Source: Tetmemena sp. SeJ-2015 (taxonomy: Eukaryota > Ciliophora > Spirotrichea > Sporadotrichida > Oxytrichidae). Taken from it: a stretch of 64,000 bases of DNA. This document shows, one piece after another, positions 22,445-33,239 of the stretch. Numbering within the stretch: position 1 is the stretch's first letter; each line of letters starts with the position of its first letter. The notes under the pieces are model-generated. The model had not been told where the DNA came from and did not search any database. It worked only from the letters and a program-made list of their open reading frames with translations. The DNA lies in the NCBI GenBank assembly GCA_027382625.1, contig JAJKFJ010022051.1, positions 1-64,000 on the forward strand, in the 5' to 3' direction. A program made the translations under genes and the position numbers.

Positions 22445-22452
22445 GAATTAAA
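22445..22452. repeat. 8-bp target-site duplication, right
   Basis: gaattaaa immediately follows the right terminus (ggacccactaccc), identical to 18,703-18,710. Confidence 0.9.
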
Positions 22453-23329
22453 CTAAAGACCTCGATATAGCATTTTAAATGAATAACGAATAAAAGTGCA
22501 TGCAAACTTTTTCTTTCATTATATTTATAAATCTAAAGAAAAGTATTAGGAATTTTGCAGCCTCCCATTCAATTCATTATATAATAAAATAGCAAATATT
22601 TGCCTTTCAAACTTCAATATAAGATTTAAGCACCACTAAAGTTCTTGTAATTTTTTTTTATATTTATTCAATCTGTGGTTCTTCAAGTTGTGCCATTTAT
22701 TATTGAGAGATTGATTTTTCTTTGTAATCATATAAAAAATATTATAAATTGAGAATATATAATCCCTTCGAATCCTATTATTTATCTTAGAATAAATCCT
22801 TTTAAAAAGTTAAAAGTATTTAAAGAATATTTTTTGACTAATTTTTGAGAAAATTTAAAATTTTTAAACCCCAAAGGGAAAAAAATTTTAAATTGCTGAC
22901 ACGGTCTTTTCTTATAAATTTTAAAAATTTAAATTTCCCCAGGCTTCTCCCCCGGGGTAATTCAATACAAGCTTAATAGAAAGAATTTACTAAATTGAAA
23001 TCTAATCTAATATAGATTTAAAATATTTTAATTTTTTGTTTTTAAAATTTTAAAAAAATAAAGGAAAAGTTTTAAATTTCGTTTCGGCTTTAAAAAGCTA
23101 AAATTTGAATTTGCTTGATATATTCTTTATTTTTTCATAACTTTGCCAATTAAAAAAAATATTATGACAAAATAACTCTTTTTTGCGCTGACCTTCGGCG
23201 AAGAAATCGTAAAAATGTAAGTGTCCAAGAAATTGCATTCTCAATCAAATTTCATAAAATTTAAAAAAATTTTTAAATTTTTCCTTTTTTATTTTTTTTT
23301 TCTATAAAATTTTAACCCTTCAGCCCCCC
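22453..23329. other. AT-rich DNA with homopolymer-rich patches
   Basis: No gene seen. From about 22,850 on, long runs of A, T and occasional G/C doublets resemble poorly corrected long-read sequence. Confidence 0.4.
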
Positions 23330-23650
23330 ATTTTTTTAAAAACCCTTTTAATTCCTTTGGGAAGGCCCGGAAAAGAGGCGAAAAACATTTTTTTTTCAAA
23401 AGTGTTAAAAAAAATAAGTATTCAAGACTCCTTTCAAACCGAGTATTGCTAGAAAAAAATTTTAAAAAAAGGTAATTTTACTTTTTTTAAAAAACCCCCA
23501 AATTTTTTTAAAAAAAAAATGCAACATGCCAATTATGGAGGGATTTGAAGTTACTTCTCTAAAGGTTAGTAAAAAAAACTAAAAACTGTTGCTACTTACT
23601 GTAAAAGCTGGCTTCTTATTTAGTAGTGAAAAATCGGGGATGGAAAGATA
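23330..23650 (+). repeat. dispersed AT-rich repeat, copy 1
   Basis: Resembles 32,890-33,210 in the same orientation. Shared blocks are gagtattgcta..ggtaattttac against caagtattgcta..gataattttac, and gttgctactta..ctggcttctta..aatcgggg against gttactactt..ctggcttccta..aatcgggg. Both copies sit in homopolymer-rich sequence. No coding content recognised. Confidence 0.5.
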
Positions 23651-24481
23651 ATATTATTCTTAAATATGTTTTCATTATTTTTTTAGAAATAGGCTAGGAA
23701 ATCATGTATAGTAATAAAATTAAATGCTAAATAGAAATATATGTATATTTAACTTTAAGCATTATTTTAATTATTTTTTCTTTAAAATATTTTTTTGATA
23801 AGCTTCATTTTATTTATTATGTATAATTAAGCATCTATGTAAAAAAATACAAAAAATAATTTAAAAAAATAATTAGATATTTATCAGACCCACTTGCTAC
23901 GAATTAAATAAGACATATAGTTTCTTAAGAATTGTTTTTCTAATTTTAGATTTAAGACAGTCTTAAGAAATATTTTTAAAGAATATTGTTTAGTTATAGA
24001 AATTCTCATTTTTAAAAATATATAAAATTTAAATTATCCTAGACCCCATTGTTATTTTTATAAATTTAATTCACTTATCATGTTAAATTAATTATAAATA
24101 TATTAAAATTAATTTTGAAATTAGAAATTTGGACAAATAATTGGCAGTTGAAGTGTAACTAATTTATAAAATTAATACAATTTTTATTGAGCATCAAATT
24201 TCAAAATATTTTTATCTAACAACTTTTTTATAGGATCTCTCAGTATAAACGACACCATTATATATTTTTAGCATAAAAAATAAAGAAATTTATTTTTTCA
24301 TCAAAATTATCTTCTATAGTGAAACTTTAAGATAATTTAAGAAAAACTCAATTGAAATTTGAATTACTTTTGAGAAAAATCTTAAGATCTTTGATTTTAA
24401 AACCATTTTAACTGCCTCCATTTTGTAATTTCTCATTTAATATTTAACAAACATAAATTATAATTAAATTTAAAACTATAA
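23651..24481. other. AT-rich stretch, no gene seen
   Basis: No supported feature on either strand. Confidence 0.5.
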
Positions 24482-25250
24482 TTAAATAGTTTGTCTGTGC
24501 TCTAGGGTATAATAGATTAAAATATATAATGTTATAGATGGAGAAATCTCCTTTGAAAAGTATTTAATGTTTATAAATCGATGTCGAGGATCTTCGAAAT
24601 AGTATAAAGCAACAAGACGAGGAAAATAAAACGGAAGATAAAAGTTCTCAAAAGTAATAAAGCTCCAATCCTTAGAGCATTTTGAAAACAGATAGATAAC
24701 AAAAATTAGAGAATGATATCTTAAATTAATTTTTATTTCACGAGAGGTGCTACTATATAACGTGCTCAGGGTTTCTGAAGGAAAAAACTTAAAGTGCAAT
24801 AATTTGAATAATATGGAAATTATCCATAAGTACGTTAGTTACGCAAAAATTATTTTTCTCATATTCAAGCTTACTCAAACTATCCTTGCAAGACTTTGAG
24901 GAGGAATAGTAACTTGTAATAAGGCTGAGAGAAGTACTCAACCTCGTTATTCCAATTCCTGAAGTGTGAGCTACCTTCTCATACTCTTGATGGGATTTCA
25001 AGGAATTCTAGAGTCATAAGGTGGATTAATGGAGTCCTGGGCTCTTAGCATTTCGCTAAACTAAGACTGAGTTATTTTTAAATAATTTCCCAATTATTGC
25101 TGATTCAATACAAAGGGTTGCGATTTTAAAAATTTTGCTTAAAAAACTTAGTCCTTTATTTATGATAAATAATTTATGAAAATAAATAGATCTTTTGAAA
25201 GTAATAGCACTGTACAAAGCCAACCATAATCCAGAGTTTAGCAAAATATT
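24482..25250 (-). pseudogene. minus-strand coding island, unknown
   Basis: Three consecutive minus-strand tracts stay open even under the standard code. One of 105 codons (24,482-24,799) includes FYFPRLVALYYFEDPRHRF, an improbable length here for a frame avoiding all three stops. It is preceded by SHQEYEKVAHTSGIG (24,789-25,001) and by LNSGLWLALYSAITF (25,056-25,244). They lie in different frames, so frameshifts or splitting are required. Hydrophobic and aromatic residues dominate. No family recognised. Confidence 0.35.
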
Positions 25251-25529
25251 TAAGCGAATTATGCTTTATATTTAATTTTTCTTCGCCCAAGGATTAATTC
25301 TAATAGACAAATAAAGTTAACATAGCTGATAATAAGTTTAATTCATATAATAAAAACTATAATAACTAACTTTTAATTCATTCATTTAGAAAATTAAACT
25401 TAGTACTTTGATGAAAATTGGGGATCCGTAAGGGAAATTATTCCAAAATTTTTGATTTAAGGCCATTTATTTGAAATCCCTTTATTTAAAATTAAATCAA
25501 AAAAGATTATTTTTTTTTAAATCTATTAT

Positions 25530-25732
25530 ATTTTCCAAGTGGTATCTCCAATTTTACTTTTCTTGATGACCTTTCCTATTCTTCAATTTATGCAATCCTT
25601 TCAAAAGAAACTAATGAAAGAGTACGACCATGTCTTTAAAGTTAATTTTATCATCTTTTGCAAGAAGAAGGATTTATATGAATGCTATTGTTTACCTCGC
25701 GTGCGCAGTGAGGCCTCTAGTAGGTCATGATG
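25530..25732 (+). pseudogene. coding island, unknown
   Basis: Two overlapping plus-strand frames are protein-like: one reads SGISNFTFLDDLSYSSIYAI then KETNERVRPCLQSQF; the other ends KKDLYECYCLPRVRSEASS at TGA. The change of best frame suggests a shift around 25,620. G+C rises at 25,690-25,740. No family recognised. Confidence 0.3.
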
Positions 25733-25739
25733 GGCTTAG

Positions 25740-26600
25740 GGATCGCTAATTTATTTTAAATTAAGCATATTTTTTACAAGTTAATTTTATTATTGGGTTT
25801 TTCTTATTAAATGATAAAAATGAGCAACAAATTTTCTAAGGCTAAAATATAAAAAAGGATATAGATAAACTTCAGTAAAAAGCTTTGGGGGAATAATTTA
25901 AAGGGGGACTATAAAATCAATTTATAAACAAAAATTAATTGAAAGTAATTGTAAAAATAAAATTTTGAAGATTTTTAGACTTATAATTTAAAACCCCTTC
26001 AATTATACTTCCCAGCATTTTTCAGAGAAGAATTAAAGATTTACTAGACAATTTAAGAAATCTAGGATAATACAATATTTTAAAATTAGGATGAGTATAA
26101 AGAGGATGATGTGATTAGGGAAACTTATAAATTATGAGAATTAGGATAAATTTTTTATAAATTTATGTTTTATTTAATGAAGAGGGGAGCAACTACATAC
26201 TCATTACTTAGCTTAAAAAATGAAGATATATATTAAAATTATTGGGAAATAATATATACTTCTGGCCCATTAAAATATTAATTAATTAAAATAAAATTTT
26301 AAACCAAGAAAATCTTTGTGAATTAATTTTAAATATTATTATCATAAAAAATTAATAAAACTAGAGATGATAAAAGAAAAACTGAACTTAAATTAAAAAA
26401 ATAAAGAAAGATAAAATAAATTTTTAAAGATAAAAAAAGAAGGGTAAAATGTGAAAAATAAATATCTTTATCAAAATAGTTACAATCATAATTAAAATCT
26501 TAAACAGTAATTATAAAAATTTATAGGATTACAATTTTTACTTCTGATAATTTCCTATGATTTTTATACATTACAAATCCTCTATCTCAAATAATCGAGT
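25740..26600. other. AT-rich stretch, no gene seen
   Basis: No supported feature; boundary DNA in front of TBE-like copy 1. Confidence 0.5.
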
Positions 26601-26605
26601 ACTAA

Positions 26606-27090
26606 TATGATAGAATTCCATTTTAACAAGGAACAAGTCTCAAACAAGTTGCCAGAACGAAGGTTCTTCTTTGGCGTCCTTGCTACTGTACGTGCAGAGT
26701 ACCTCAAAGAGATCATTGATTATGCACACAGGAAGAGATTCTAAGTAGAGGAGAACGACCCAAAGAAGCAAGGAATAGTATCAGCGACGAATGGTTTGAG
26801 CAGCTTCAGAAGTATCCCTACTTCTCTAGTAAGTTTTAGAGTTAAACTGTGTAGAAAAACCTGGCACTGGCATCTACTTAATGAAGGAGAGAGAAAAGGG
26901 TATTCAGAGCACGGAAGGAAAATACAACATCGAGGTGAGCAAGCGTCTATCACTATACAAACTTAGGGACGACGAGATGCACATAGACGCGGAGCAGGTT
27001 CGAAGATGAGGAAGCTAGGTCCATCTGGCCCAACAGAAGAGAAGAAAGGAACCTCAATCCCTTCTTCCCAGATAAGCAAAAGTGACTTAA
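26606..27090 (+). pseudogene. TBE-like 25-kDa accessory protein, copy 1, partial
   Basis: Reads LPERRFFFGVLATVRAEYL, then KKQGI and SDEWFEQLQKYPYFSSK with one small shift, and continues into a basic tail (FRARK, SKRLSLYKLRDDEMH). It aligns with the intact gene at 10,103-10,762, whose N-terminal 60-70 residues are absent here. An in-frame TAA near 26,743 must be Gln for the reading to continue. Confidence 0.7.
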
Positions 27091-27445
27091 AGTCAGCATT
27101 AAGTTAAGCTTAAATACTTTTCCTAAATATTCACTCTACCTTTTCTCGACATAACTTTGTCTTCTTCTTCCACTCTCTTACAACTACTCACTATTAAATC
27201 CTCTGTACGATAGTAATCATGCATCAAGTATGAGCCAGCTTCTTATGTGTCCCTTAACAATTCCAGTAAAACTAAACCGTTGAACTTGGCGAGTTTCGCT
27301 ATTCCTGCAAGAACGCACTTGTAGTTATATTACTTTCTACTCTAAACTTCTATGTTTTGTGCTTCTTGTACCAACTCTTCTTCATGAAGGTGTTTTTGTG
27401 TAAAAACAGCTTCGTCAGCACATACAAATCAAGCTATCCCTCTCA
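27091..27445 (-). pseudogene. TBE-like transposase, copy 1, catalytic core deleted
   Basis: Minus strand shows the first-Asp region (FVCADEAVFT-like) and the C-terminal region after FNG, but the stretch between GIS and FNG that holds the second Asp in copy 2 is gone. The junction lies near 27,290. Confidence 0.75.
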
Positions 27446-27479
27446 CACCTGAGCAGTGTAAAAATATTTCAGATTAAAT

Positions 27480-27840
27480 TTTAATAAAATGGCTTAGTGA
27501 AGTCTATAACGCGCTTCACTCGATTCACAGTTTTGTTTCGTTATGCCCTTTCAAAAGATAGATGCTTGCTAAGTCTACGGAGAGATCTTGAGATAAGGAA
27601 ACTATCTATGGAAGATCTTTTGCGCCTACTTCCCAAAATGAAGGTGCTTAGTGGCGAAGAGTTTGAGGATCAATCAAATAATTGATGTGCACAAATTAGA
27701 AGTGGATGAGGAACAGCTGACAAATCCTAACCTATATGCAAAGCAGCTTTTAATGCCCAGAGTATAGTGCGCGCTGGCACTCTCAACATTTTGGATGGTG
27801 TTGATGTTTTTGACCTAGGACAATGAAAGTTGAAAAAGTT
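27480..27840 (+). pseudogene. 'region A' small ORF of TBE-like element, copy 1
   Basis: Reads VKSITRFTRFTVLFRYALS, then SLRRDLEIRKLSMEDLLRLL, and after a shift INQIIDVHKLEVDEEQLTNP. The same tract, always antisense to the transposase, occurs in copies 2, 3 and 4. I do not recognise the protein. It could be a third ORF of the element or an inverted remnant of a longer one. Confidence 0.5.
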
Positions 27841-28493
27841 TTACTTATAAATACTCCCTTTCATTAACTCTTTTGGTTTTTATTTTGATATTTTGAATAA
27901 TAATTAAAATTTTAGGATGTTATAATTACTTATAACTCGACTCATCTTTTAGCTAATTAAGTTGTTGAGAAATTTAATAGAGAGATGATTATTGAAGACA
28001 CTGTTTCATAAAGCGACCTAAAGATAACATTTAATCAGATTTATTTTTTATTGTTATTCAGGATGAAATAAAGTGTTTCATCAAAACAATTATAATAAAT
28101 ATAATTATTTAAAGCCATATATTTTCACTAACATTCATATTAATCCATCAAAATGAAAAAATTATATTACCTTAACAAACTTTTATTTTAAGATTTATTG
28201 ACTTTAAATTGAAATTAGTTTCTTATATTTCATAATTGAGATAGATTAAAAATTAAATTATTTTCTCGATCAATCATTCCATAATCTCTTCAGTAATTAA
28301 TTTTTTTTTACCATTAGATTTAATGTTCATCATCTCACGATCGATTAAAAGGTTTATAAAACACTCTTTGCAAATTTATTATTATTCGATTGAAGACAAA
28401 ATTTTAATTAGAGTCAGAACTTAAATGAAGATCGAAGTAATTAAGAATTTAAACGGAATTAAGTAGTAGCACCAAAAGAGTATAAATAGAGCT

Positions 28494-28770
28494 CTCGTGT
28501 TACTAGAATAGCCACCTTAGAGAACTCGCGCAACTCATTAGCAACAGTGATTGCGACCCGTCACCTTCATCTGAATGATAGAGGTATCGGATTGACTTAC
28601 ATCTCAATATTTTCTGTTTTTGCTGGATAATCTTAGTGAAAAGAAAATTACCTCCTGATATGCCAAGGATACTCCATGTTGTTATAAATTTTTTCAGAAT
28701 GCATAGTGCAGAACAATGCAAGTGTTCTCTTGAAGTTCCATCATCGCAGGAAGTTCCAAACAGCATATCC
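28494..28770. other. coding-like island of unsettled strand
   Basis: G+C rises here. The minus strand has an 87-codon frame without any standard stop (28,503-28,766; MLFGTSCDDGTSREHLHCS). The plus strand reads RIATLENSRNSLATVIATRH then LNDRGIGLTYISIFSVFAG. I cannot choose between them; the plus strand agrees with the paralog just downstream. Confidence 0.35.
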
Positions 28771-28869
28771 TATAATCTCTCTAAGGTTATTTATAGGTGA
28801 TTTTAACCATGATCATACTTTTTTTAGCCCTAAAATTCTAAAAAAGGTGATCAATAATTAAGGGTCTGA

Positions 28870-29080
28870 GATCCAACATGGAAGGAGGGAGTGTTTGTCT
28901 CAAATGATTTGAGGGGTCACCATTACCCACTTCTTAAATTAAATACTATTCACGCTGGATTAAAAACTAGATTTCTTTGAGAGGGGAAATTCTACATAGT
29001 GGAGGCATTTAGAAATTTCTCCTCATCTCCCAATCCATCAGCAGGCTAACTTTGGTGCCACGTCATGTTTTCTAGATTTT
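28870..29080 (+). pseudogene. diverged paralog I (GHH..P / EAF..N family)
   Basis: The frame reads DPTWKEGVFVSNDLRGHHYP, meets a TGA, then FYIVEAFRNFSSSPNPSAGQ and LWCHVMFSRFQIS. The plus-strand segment at 31,885-32,050 reads RRLVFYSQGFIGHHNPHNVT, EAFSNG and ILCHIKDPRFQLS. Shared residues include VF.S....GHH.P, EAF.N, .CH and RFQ(I/L)S, with a synonymous gag/gaa at Glu. Paralog I has an insertion of about 25 codons. Function unknown. Confidence 0.5.
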
Positions 29081-29666
29081 AAATATCTAATTTGCATAAA
29101 ATTATTAAAACTCTATGTCGATTTTGTAATTATTATCTGTTAAAAGCAAGCTTAGGTGAGCTCAATATTATTTCTAAATTGAGCAAGATATTTCTCTGAT
29201 TGCATTAAGATAAGAGACGAATTTGAAGAGGCAATAGTTTTACAAACTCAGAAACAAGAAATTATTTAAGTTCTCAAATTTTAGTAATACGCTACACAAA
29301 CATCCTAAAAGTTGCTCCAAAAAGAATCTGCTTGGAATTTATTGCTTTATCAAGTGATAATAAATTCAACTTTGCCATTATTTTATATTTTAAATATTTT
29401 ATATTTTGTAAGCATATTAATCTTTTTGTTATTAAATTTTTAGCTTTTTCAAAGTAATCATAACTATAAAACTATTAAAAGAATGTAATAAAAAATGCTA
29501 TCCTATTTAAATCTAAATTAAAAAAAAACAGAGGATGTCCCTCCTGGATTGATCATTCAAAAAATATGTCAAATGATTTTAATATAAATTAATCAAAATC
29601 TATATAAAGTTTTTATTAAAAAAAAAACTTAATAATTTATATGCTTATATTTACTCTGGAAGTAAA

Positions 29667-30311
29667 ATGAAAAGTAAAAAAGATTTAAGGAGAAAAAAGT
29701 ATGCCCCAATTTCATTCTTTGCTAAAGCTAAGAATAAACAACTGCTAGATGACTTGAAAAAGAAATTCCTAGACTTTACTATAGATATTTCTTTCAATAT
29801 TTATAATAATTAATATGGAATTTTAAGTTCATAAATTATATTTCAAAAAATTTAATCACTTTATCAAAATAATTTTATGGCTATAAATAACAAAGGGAAC
29901 ATATTAAGTCACCATGCCAGCTTTCTCATTCTGCTTTTAAAAGTAAGCAAAAAGTGTTTCTCGATTTTTTATGAGACTTGGAGAAAATTTGAAATTTCAT
30001 AGATTTTACGCTATATAAAATGCTAATTTAAAGTTAATAAAATATATCATGGCCAAATCCTACTTCCTATCAGAGTAGGCAGGAAAAAATCTTCAGTATT
30101 GCTTAATTAGACCCTCATTATTATAAATTCAAAGATATAACTCCTTTTAGGCTCTCAAATCCAAGAGGAAAATTGTAATCTATTGCAAAGAGCTACATCT
30201 GTGGGATAACCACTATTCTTTTAGACCTTTGAAATTCTCTTCAATCCATTAAAGTGCTTTTGCAAAGTCAATTTATAAAATTTTTAAAAGTAATTCATGC
30301 AATCGTGCTGA
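29667..30311 (+). CDS. ORF, unknown (214 codons)
   Basis: ATG at 29667 starts MKSKKDLRRKKYAPISFFAK, and a single frame runs 214 codons to TGA at 30309. Later parts include FSIFYETWRKFEISQ and GQILLPIRVGRKKSS. UARs are frequent, as in other genes here. The basic start and mixed composition favour coding, but no domain is recognised and chance cannot be excluded. It lies on the strand used by the coding tracts on both sides. Confidence 0.35.
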
Positions 30312-30589
30312 CTTAATGAAAATTAGTATTCTTTTTGGGACCTAAAGGAAACAGAAATTATATTTATTTAAAATATATTAATTATTTTCTAAATAAATTT
30401 TAAGTTTTTGGTTTAACAGTTCAATCTAATCTATGAAGAAGGTGAAAGAATTAAATATTTCAATATTTTAATTTATTATTTGTATGAATATATGTTTTAT
30501 AAATTCTCAAAAATTAATTTTAAACTGAAAACAAAATATATTAGGGTAGATTTTATGTTAATAATAATTATACCACAATTTCATTTTTT

Positions 30590-30836
30590 GTATCTTTAAA
30601 TTTATTAGCTAGAAATTATTTTTAATTGAAGAATTCTTTGATAAGAATAAGTAACTCGAGACCAAATTAGAAATCCTTAAATCTTTCCCTTCACTTGTAA
30701 ATTTATTTAAAGAAAGTCAAGGATGAATTTGATCTTGAAGAAGTAGACACATTTTAAGCTCAAATTAAGTCTTTTAGTAGTTATAATTTAGAATATTCAC
30801 AAATAATAAAGTTAAAATCTAAGATATGAGATGCGG
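30590..30836 (+). pseudogene. coding island, unknown, one frameshift
   Basis: Reads DKNKQLETKLEILKSFPSLV then LFKESQ, shifts, and continues KDEFDLEEVDTFQAQIKSFS to TGA at about 30,830. The charged, helix-like composition is unlike the flanking DNA. No family recognised. Confidence 0.35.
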
Positions 30837-30979
30837 CACTCTTATATAATAATTGGGAGATTAGAAGTGTATTTCATAATGTCTTTAATCTTTGCTTTTA
30901 TTTCCCCAAGTGGGGATCGAATTTAGTAATCCGTAGATAAAAAATATAAAGTATTTAATATAAGGGAGCATTGGTTATG

Positions 30980-31430
30980 ATGAGCACTAAAGCCTTGAGA
31001 TAAAAAACACTACTTAATGATCCCCTTTCTTCGGATAATAGAGCCCACAAAAGAATAACTATCGTAATAAAATCACAAAGGAATTAAGGAAGATGAAAGA
31101 GAAGTTGTTATGGTAGTAAATTGGCATTTCTTGTGGAGATAGTTTTTTTAAGCCAGTCATTTATAAAGAAAACTGTTACCTTCTTCAGGAACTTAGACTC
31201 AGAAGTTGTTATGGATGCTTTACAGCTTAAAGTTTAGGTATTAGTCTGTCTCGTTATATCAAGTCCGGATTTGGAGAATAGAAACCTGCAAAAAGAAGTC
31301 AGATTGATTGGATATTTATGAACTTGAAATAGCATCATTTGGCGCTTTTAACAGTTTCACTTCTCCTTGAAAAAGATCATTTGATATATTTTTTTATACT
31401 TTTAATACTAAAATTTTTAACTGAATGAAG
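30980..31430 (+). pseudogene. coding island, unknown
   Basis: An ATG-led tract (MMSTKALRQKTLLNDPLSS) passes into a frame reading KMKEKLLWQQIGISCGDSFF, ENCYLLQELRLRSCYGCF and GFGEQKPAKRSQIDWIFMNL, open to about 31,425. A competing frame (KEDEREVVMVVNWHFLWR) overlaps, so the exact reading is unsettled. G+C is higher than the surroundings. Confidence 0.35.
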
Positions 31431-31810
31431 GGGTAATCCCGTAATAGATACAAATACAGCACATGGGGACCAAGAATAACCACCTATCGATACAAAGCTT
31501 ATTAGAGCGCTAGTGGTTGTGACTCCACGGTTATAATGAAGCAATCTACCGGACCCGAACAAACTAATAACCTCTCTGGGCTCTTTGATCTGACTGGACA
31601 ACTTTAAGCTAAAAATTCATCTGGTAATAAGGTTAAATTTCAGAGGCGGGAAAAAATATTTTTAGTCTCCTGTAGGAAAAGAACAGTCCACGATAATAGA
31701 TGATACTTTTAGATGACATAGTGTCATTGATTCAGCCTGAAATGCTACTATCTACGCAACAGATCTCAAATCAGTATCTATAATATACACTTACATATCC
31801 TTCCTGAGTT
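31431..31810 (+). pseudogene. coding island, unknown, frameshifted
   Basis: Successive plus-strand tracts read VIDTNTAHGDQEQPPIDTKL, then VIMKQSTGPEQTNNLSGLFD and a basic stretch (FQRREKIFLVSCRKRTVH). After one more shift comes MILLDDIVSLIQPEMLLSTQ. Polar, Gly/Pro-containing composition marks it as coding. A 74-codon standard-code frame on the other strand (31,377-31,601) is taken as a shadow. Confidence 0.4.
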
Positions 31811-31879
31811 GACTTAGCGGTTTAAACAACGATCATTATTTTTCTGGGCCATATAATCTGAAGAGAGTATCATTAATTT

Positions 31880-32060
31880 ATTGCTAGGATATCAAAATAG
31901 GAGACTAGTGTTCTACTCGCAAGGCTTCATAGGTCACCATAACCCACATAACGTGACAGAAGCATTTTCTAATGGAATTATAATCTCCCTCATCTCAACA
32001 AGCAGAATTTTGTGCCACATCAAGGATCCAAGATTTTAACTCTCTAATTAAATTTTAATA
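31880..32060 (+). pseudogene. diverged paralog II (GHH..P / EAF..N family)
   Basis: Partner of 28,870-29,080. It reads GYQNRRLVFYSQGFIGHHNP, NVTEAFSNG and ILCHIKDPRFQLS in one frame. Conserved motifs in the same order and spacing show common descent. No function known. Confidence 0.5.
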
Positions 32061-32110
32061 TTTAATCTTAGAATTCCGTATTAATACTATTTTAGGATAG
32101 ACAACTTGTA

Positions 32111-32380
32111 TTATTCTACTCTTTGTAAAAGTGCCACTTTCCATCGAAGAGTATCCTTAGTCTGCCTTAATGGCAATGTCATCTTCCACATCTATGACTA
32201 GCCAGCAGCACAAGAGGTCTTTTGTGACTTAGATTGTCTATTCAGAGTTAAGAACTTGTCATGATTTTAAGCAGAGATACTAGTTTGTTGGAGTCAAATA
32301 GATTTTCCGTACAGATGAAGATGGCGGGTCGCAGCCATATGTGGTTACATTAGTTGACGCATGTTATTAAAGGTATTAAT
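32111..32380 (+). pseudogene. coding island, unknown
   Basis: One frame reads MAMSSSTSMTSQQHKRSFVT, then QIFRTDEDGGSQPYVVTLVD. Another, in phase with paralog II upstream, reads RRVSLVCLNGNVIFHIYDQ and AAQEVFCDLDCLF. Both are protein-like. The tract ends where G+C drops near 32,370. Confidence 0.4.
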
Positions 32381-32889
32381 TTAAGTTTCATACTTTTTTT
32401 ATGCCCTTACAGGGATACCCCTTAATTCCATTTATTTAATTTTTATTTATAATTTTCCCATTTATTTTATTAATTAATAGTAATAAAATCATTTTAAATA
32501 AGATATATAAAAGCTGATAATTTAGTCAATTTATTTCCTAAGATAGAAATTAAAATATATTTATGTGACTAATAAAGTTCACTGTTTTTTAAAATTTCAA
32601 GCCTTTTTATTCAGCATCAAATATGAAATAAAATATGAATTTGTACTCGAATTTTGAATTTAAATCGTCTGATCATCCGTTTCGCTACTGAGAAAAATTA
32701 TGAATTTAGAGTGAGAACAACCCTTTTTAATTTTCTATTTACTATCGATAAAGCTGTTAATGAAGATAATTTCAGACTTTAGAATTGCTTCAGATTTTAA
32801 AATTAGATTATTTTTTTCAATAATTGCCCAATCAATCTCATTCATTCATTGGTTTTAATTTAAGGTAAAATTTTTTATTTCCAAAATAA

Positions 32890-33210
32890 AATTAAATATT
32901 ATACTTTTAGTTTCCAATTTTTAAAAATTTTTTAAATTTTTTAAAACCAATGAAAAGGGATGAACCTCTTTTCTTTTATGCTAAAAGTTGGTATTGAAAG
33001 TTTTCCTTATCGGTCAAGTATTGCTAAAACCATTGAAAGATAATTTTACTTATTATTAATTCCTGAAAATTATAGGGAGCATTCGCACCATATGCTAATT
33101 TAGATGAATGTTAATCTACCAATAAAAATTTTATTATAGACTTAAAAGTTACTACTTCCAATAAAACCTGGCTTCCTAATCAATCGGGGCTGACGCATAA
33201 ATGAATTAAA
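32890..33210 (+). repeat. dispersed AT-rich repeat, copy 2
   Basis: Partner of 23,330-23,650; the shared blocks are given there. Confidence 0.5.
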
Positions 33211-33239
33211 TAAATGAGAAATTTAGTAAAAACGTTTAT

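Larger units (their letters stand above)
26600..27845 (-). mobile_element. TBE-like transposon copy 1 (inverted, internally deleted)
   Basis: Relative to copy 2 at 38.6-40.1 kb this copy is reversed: 25-kDa ORF, transposase, then region A. It stops matching copy 2 at about 26,615 on the left and 27,830 on the right. About 190 bp of transposase, including the second catalytic Asp, are missing, so it cannot encode an active enzyme. Confidence 0.85.
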
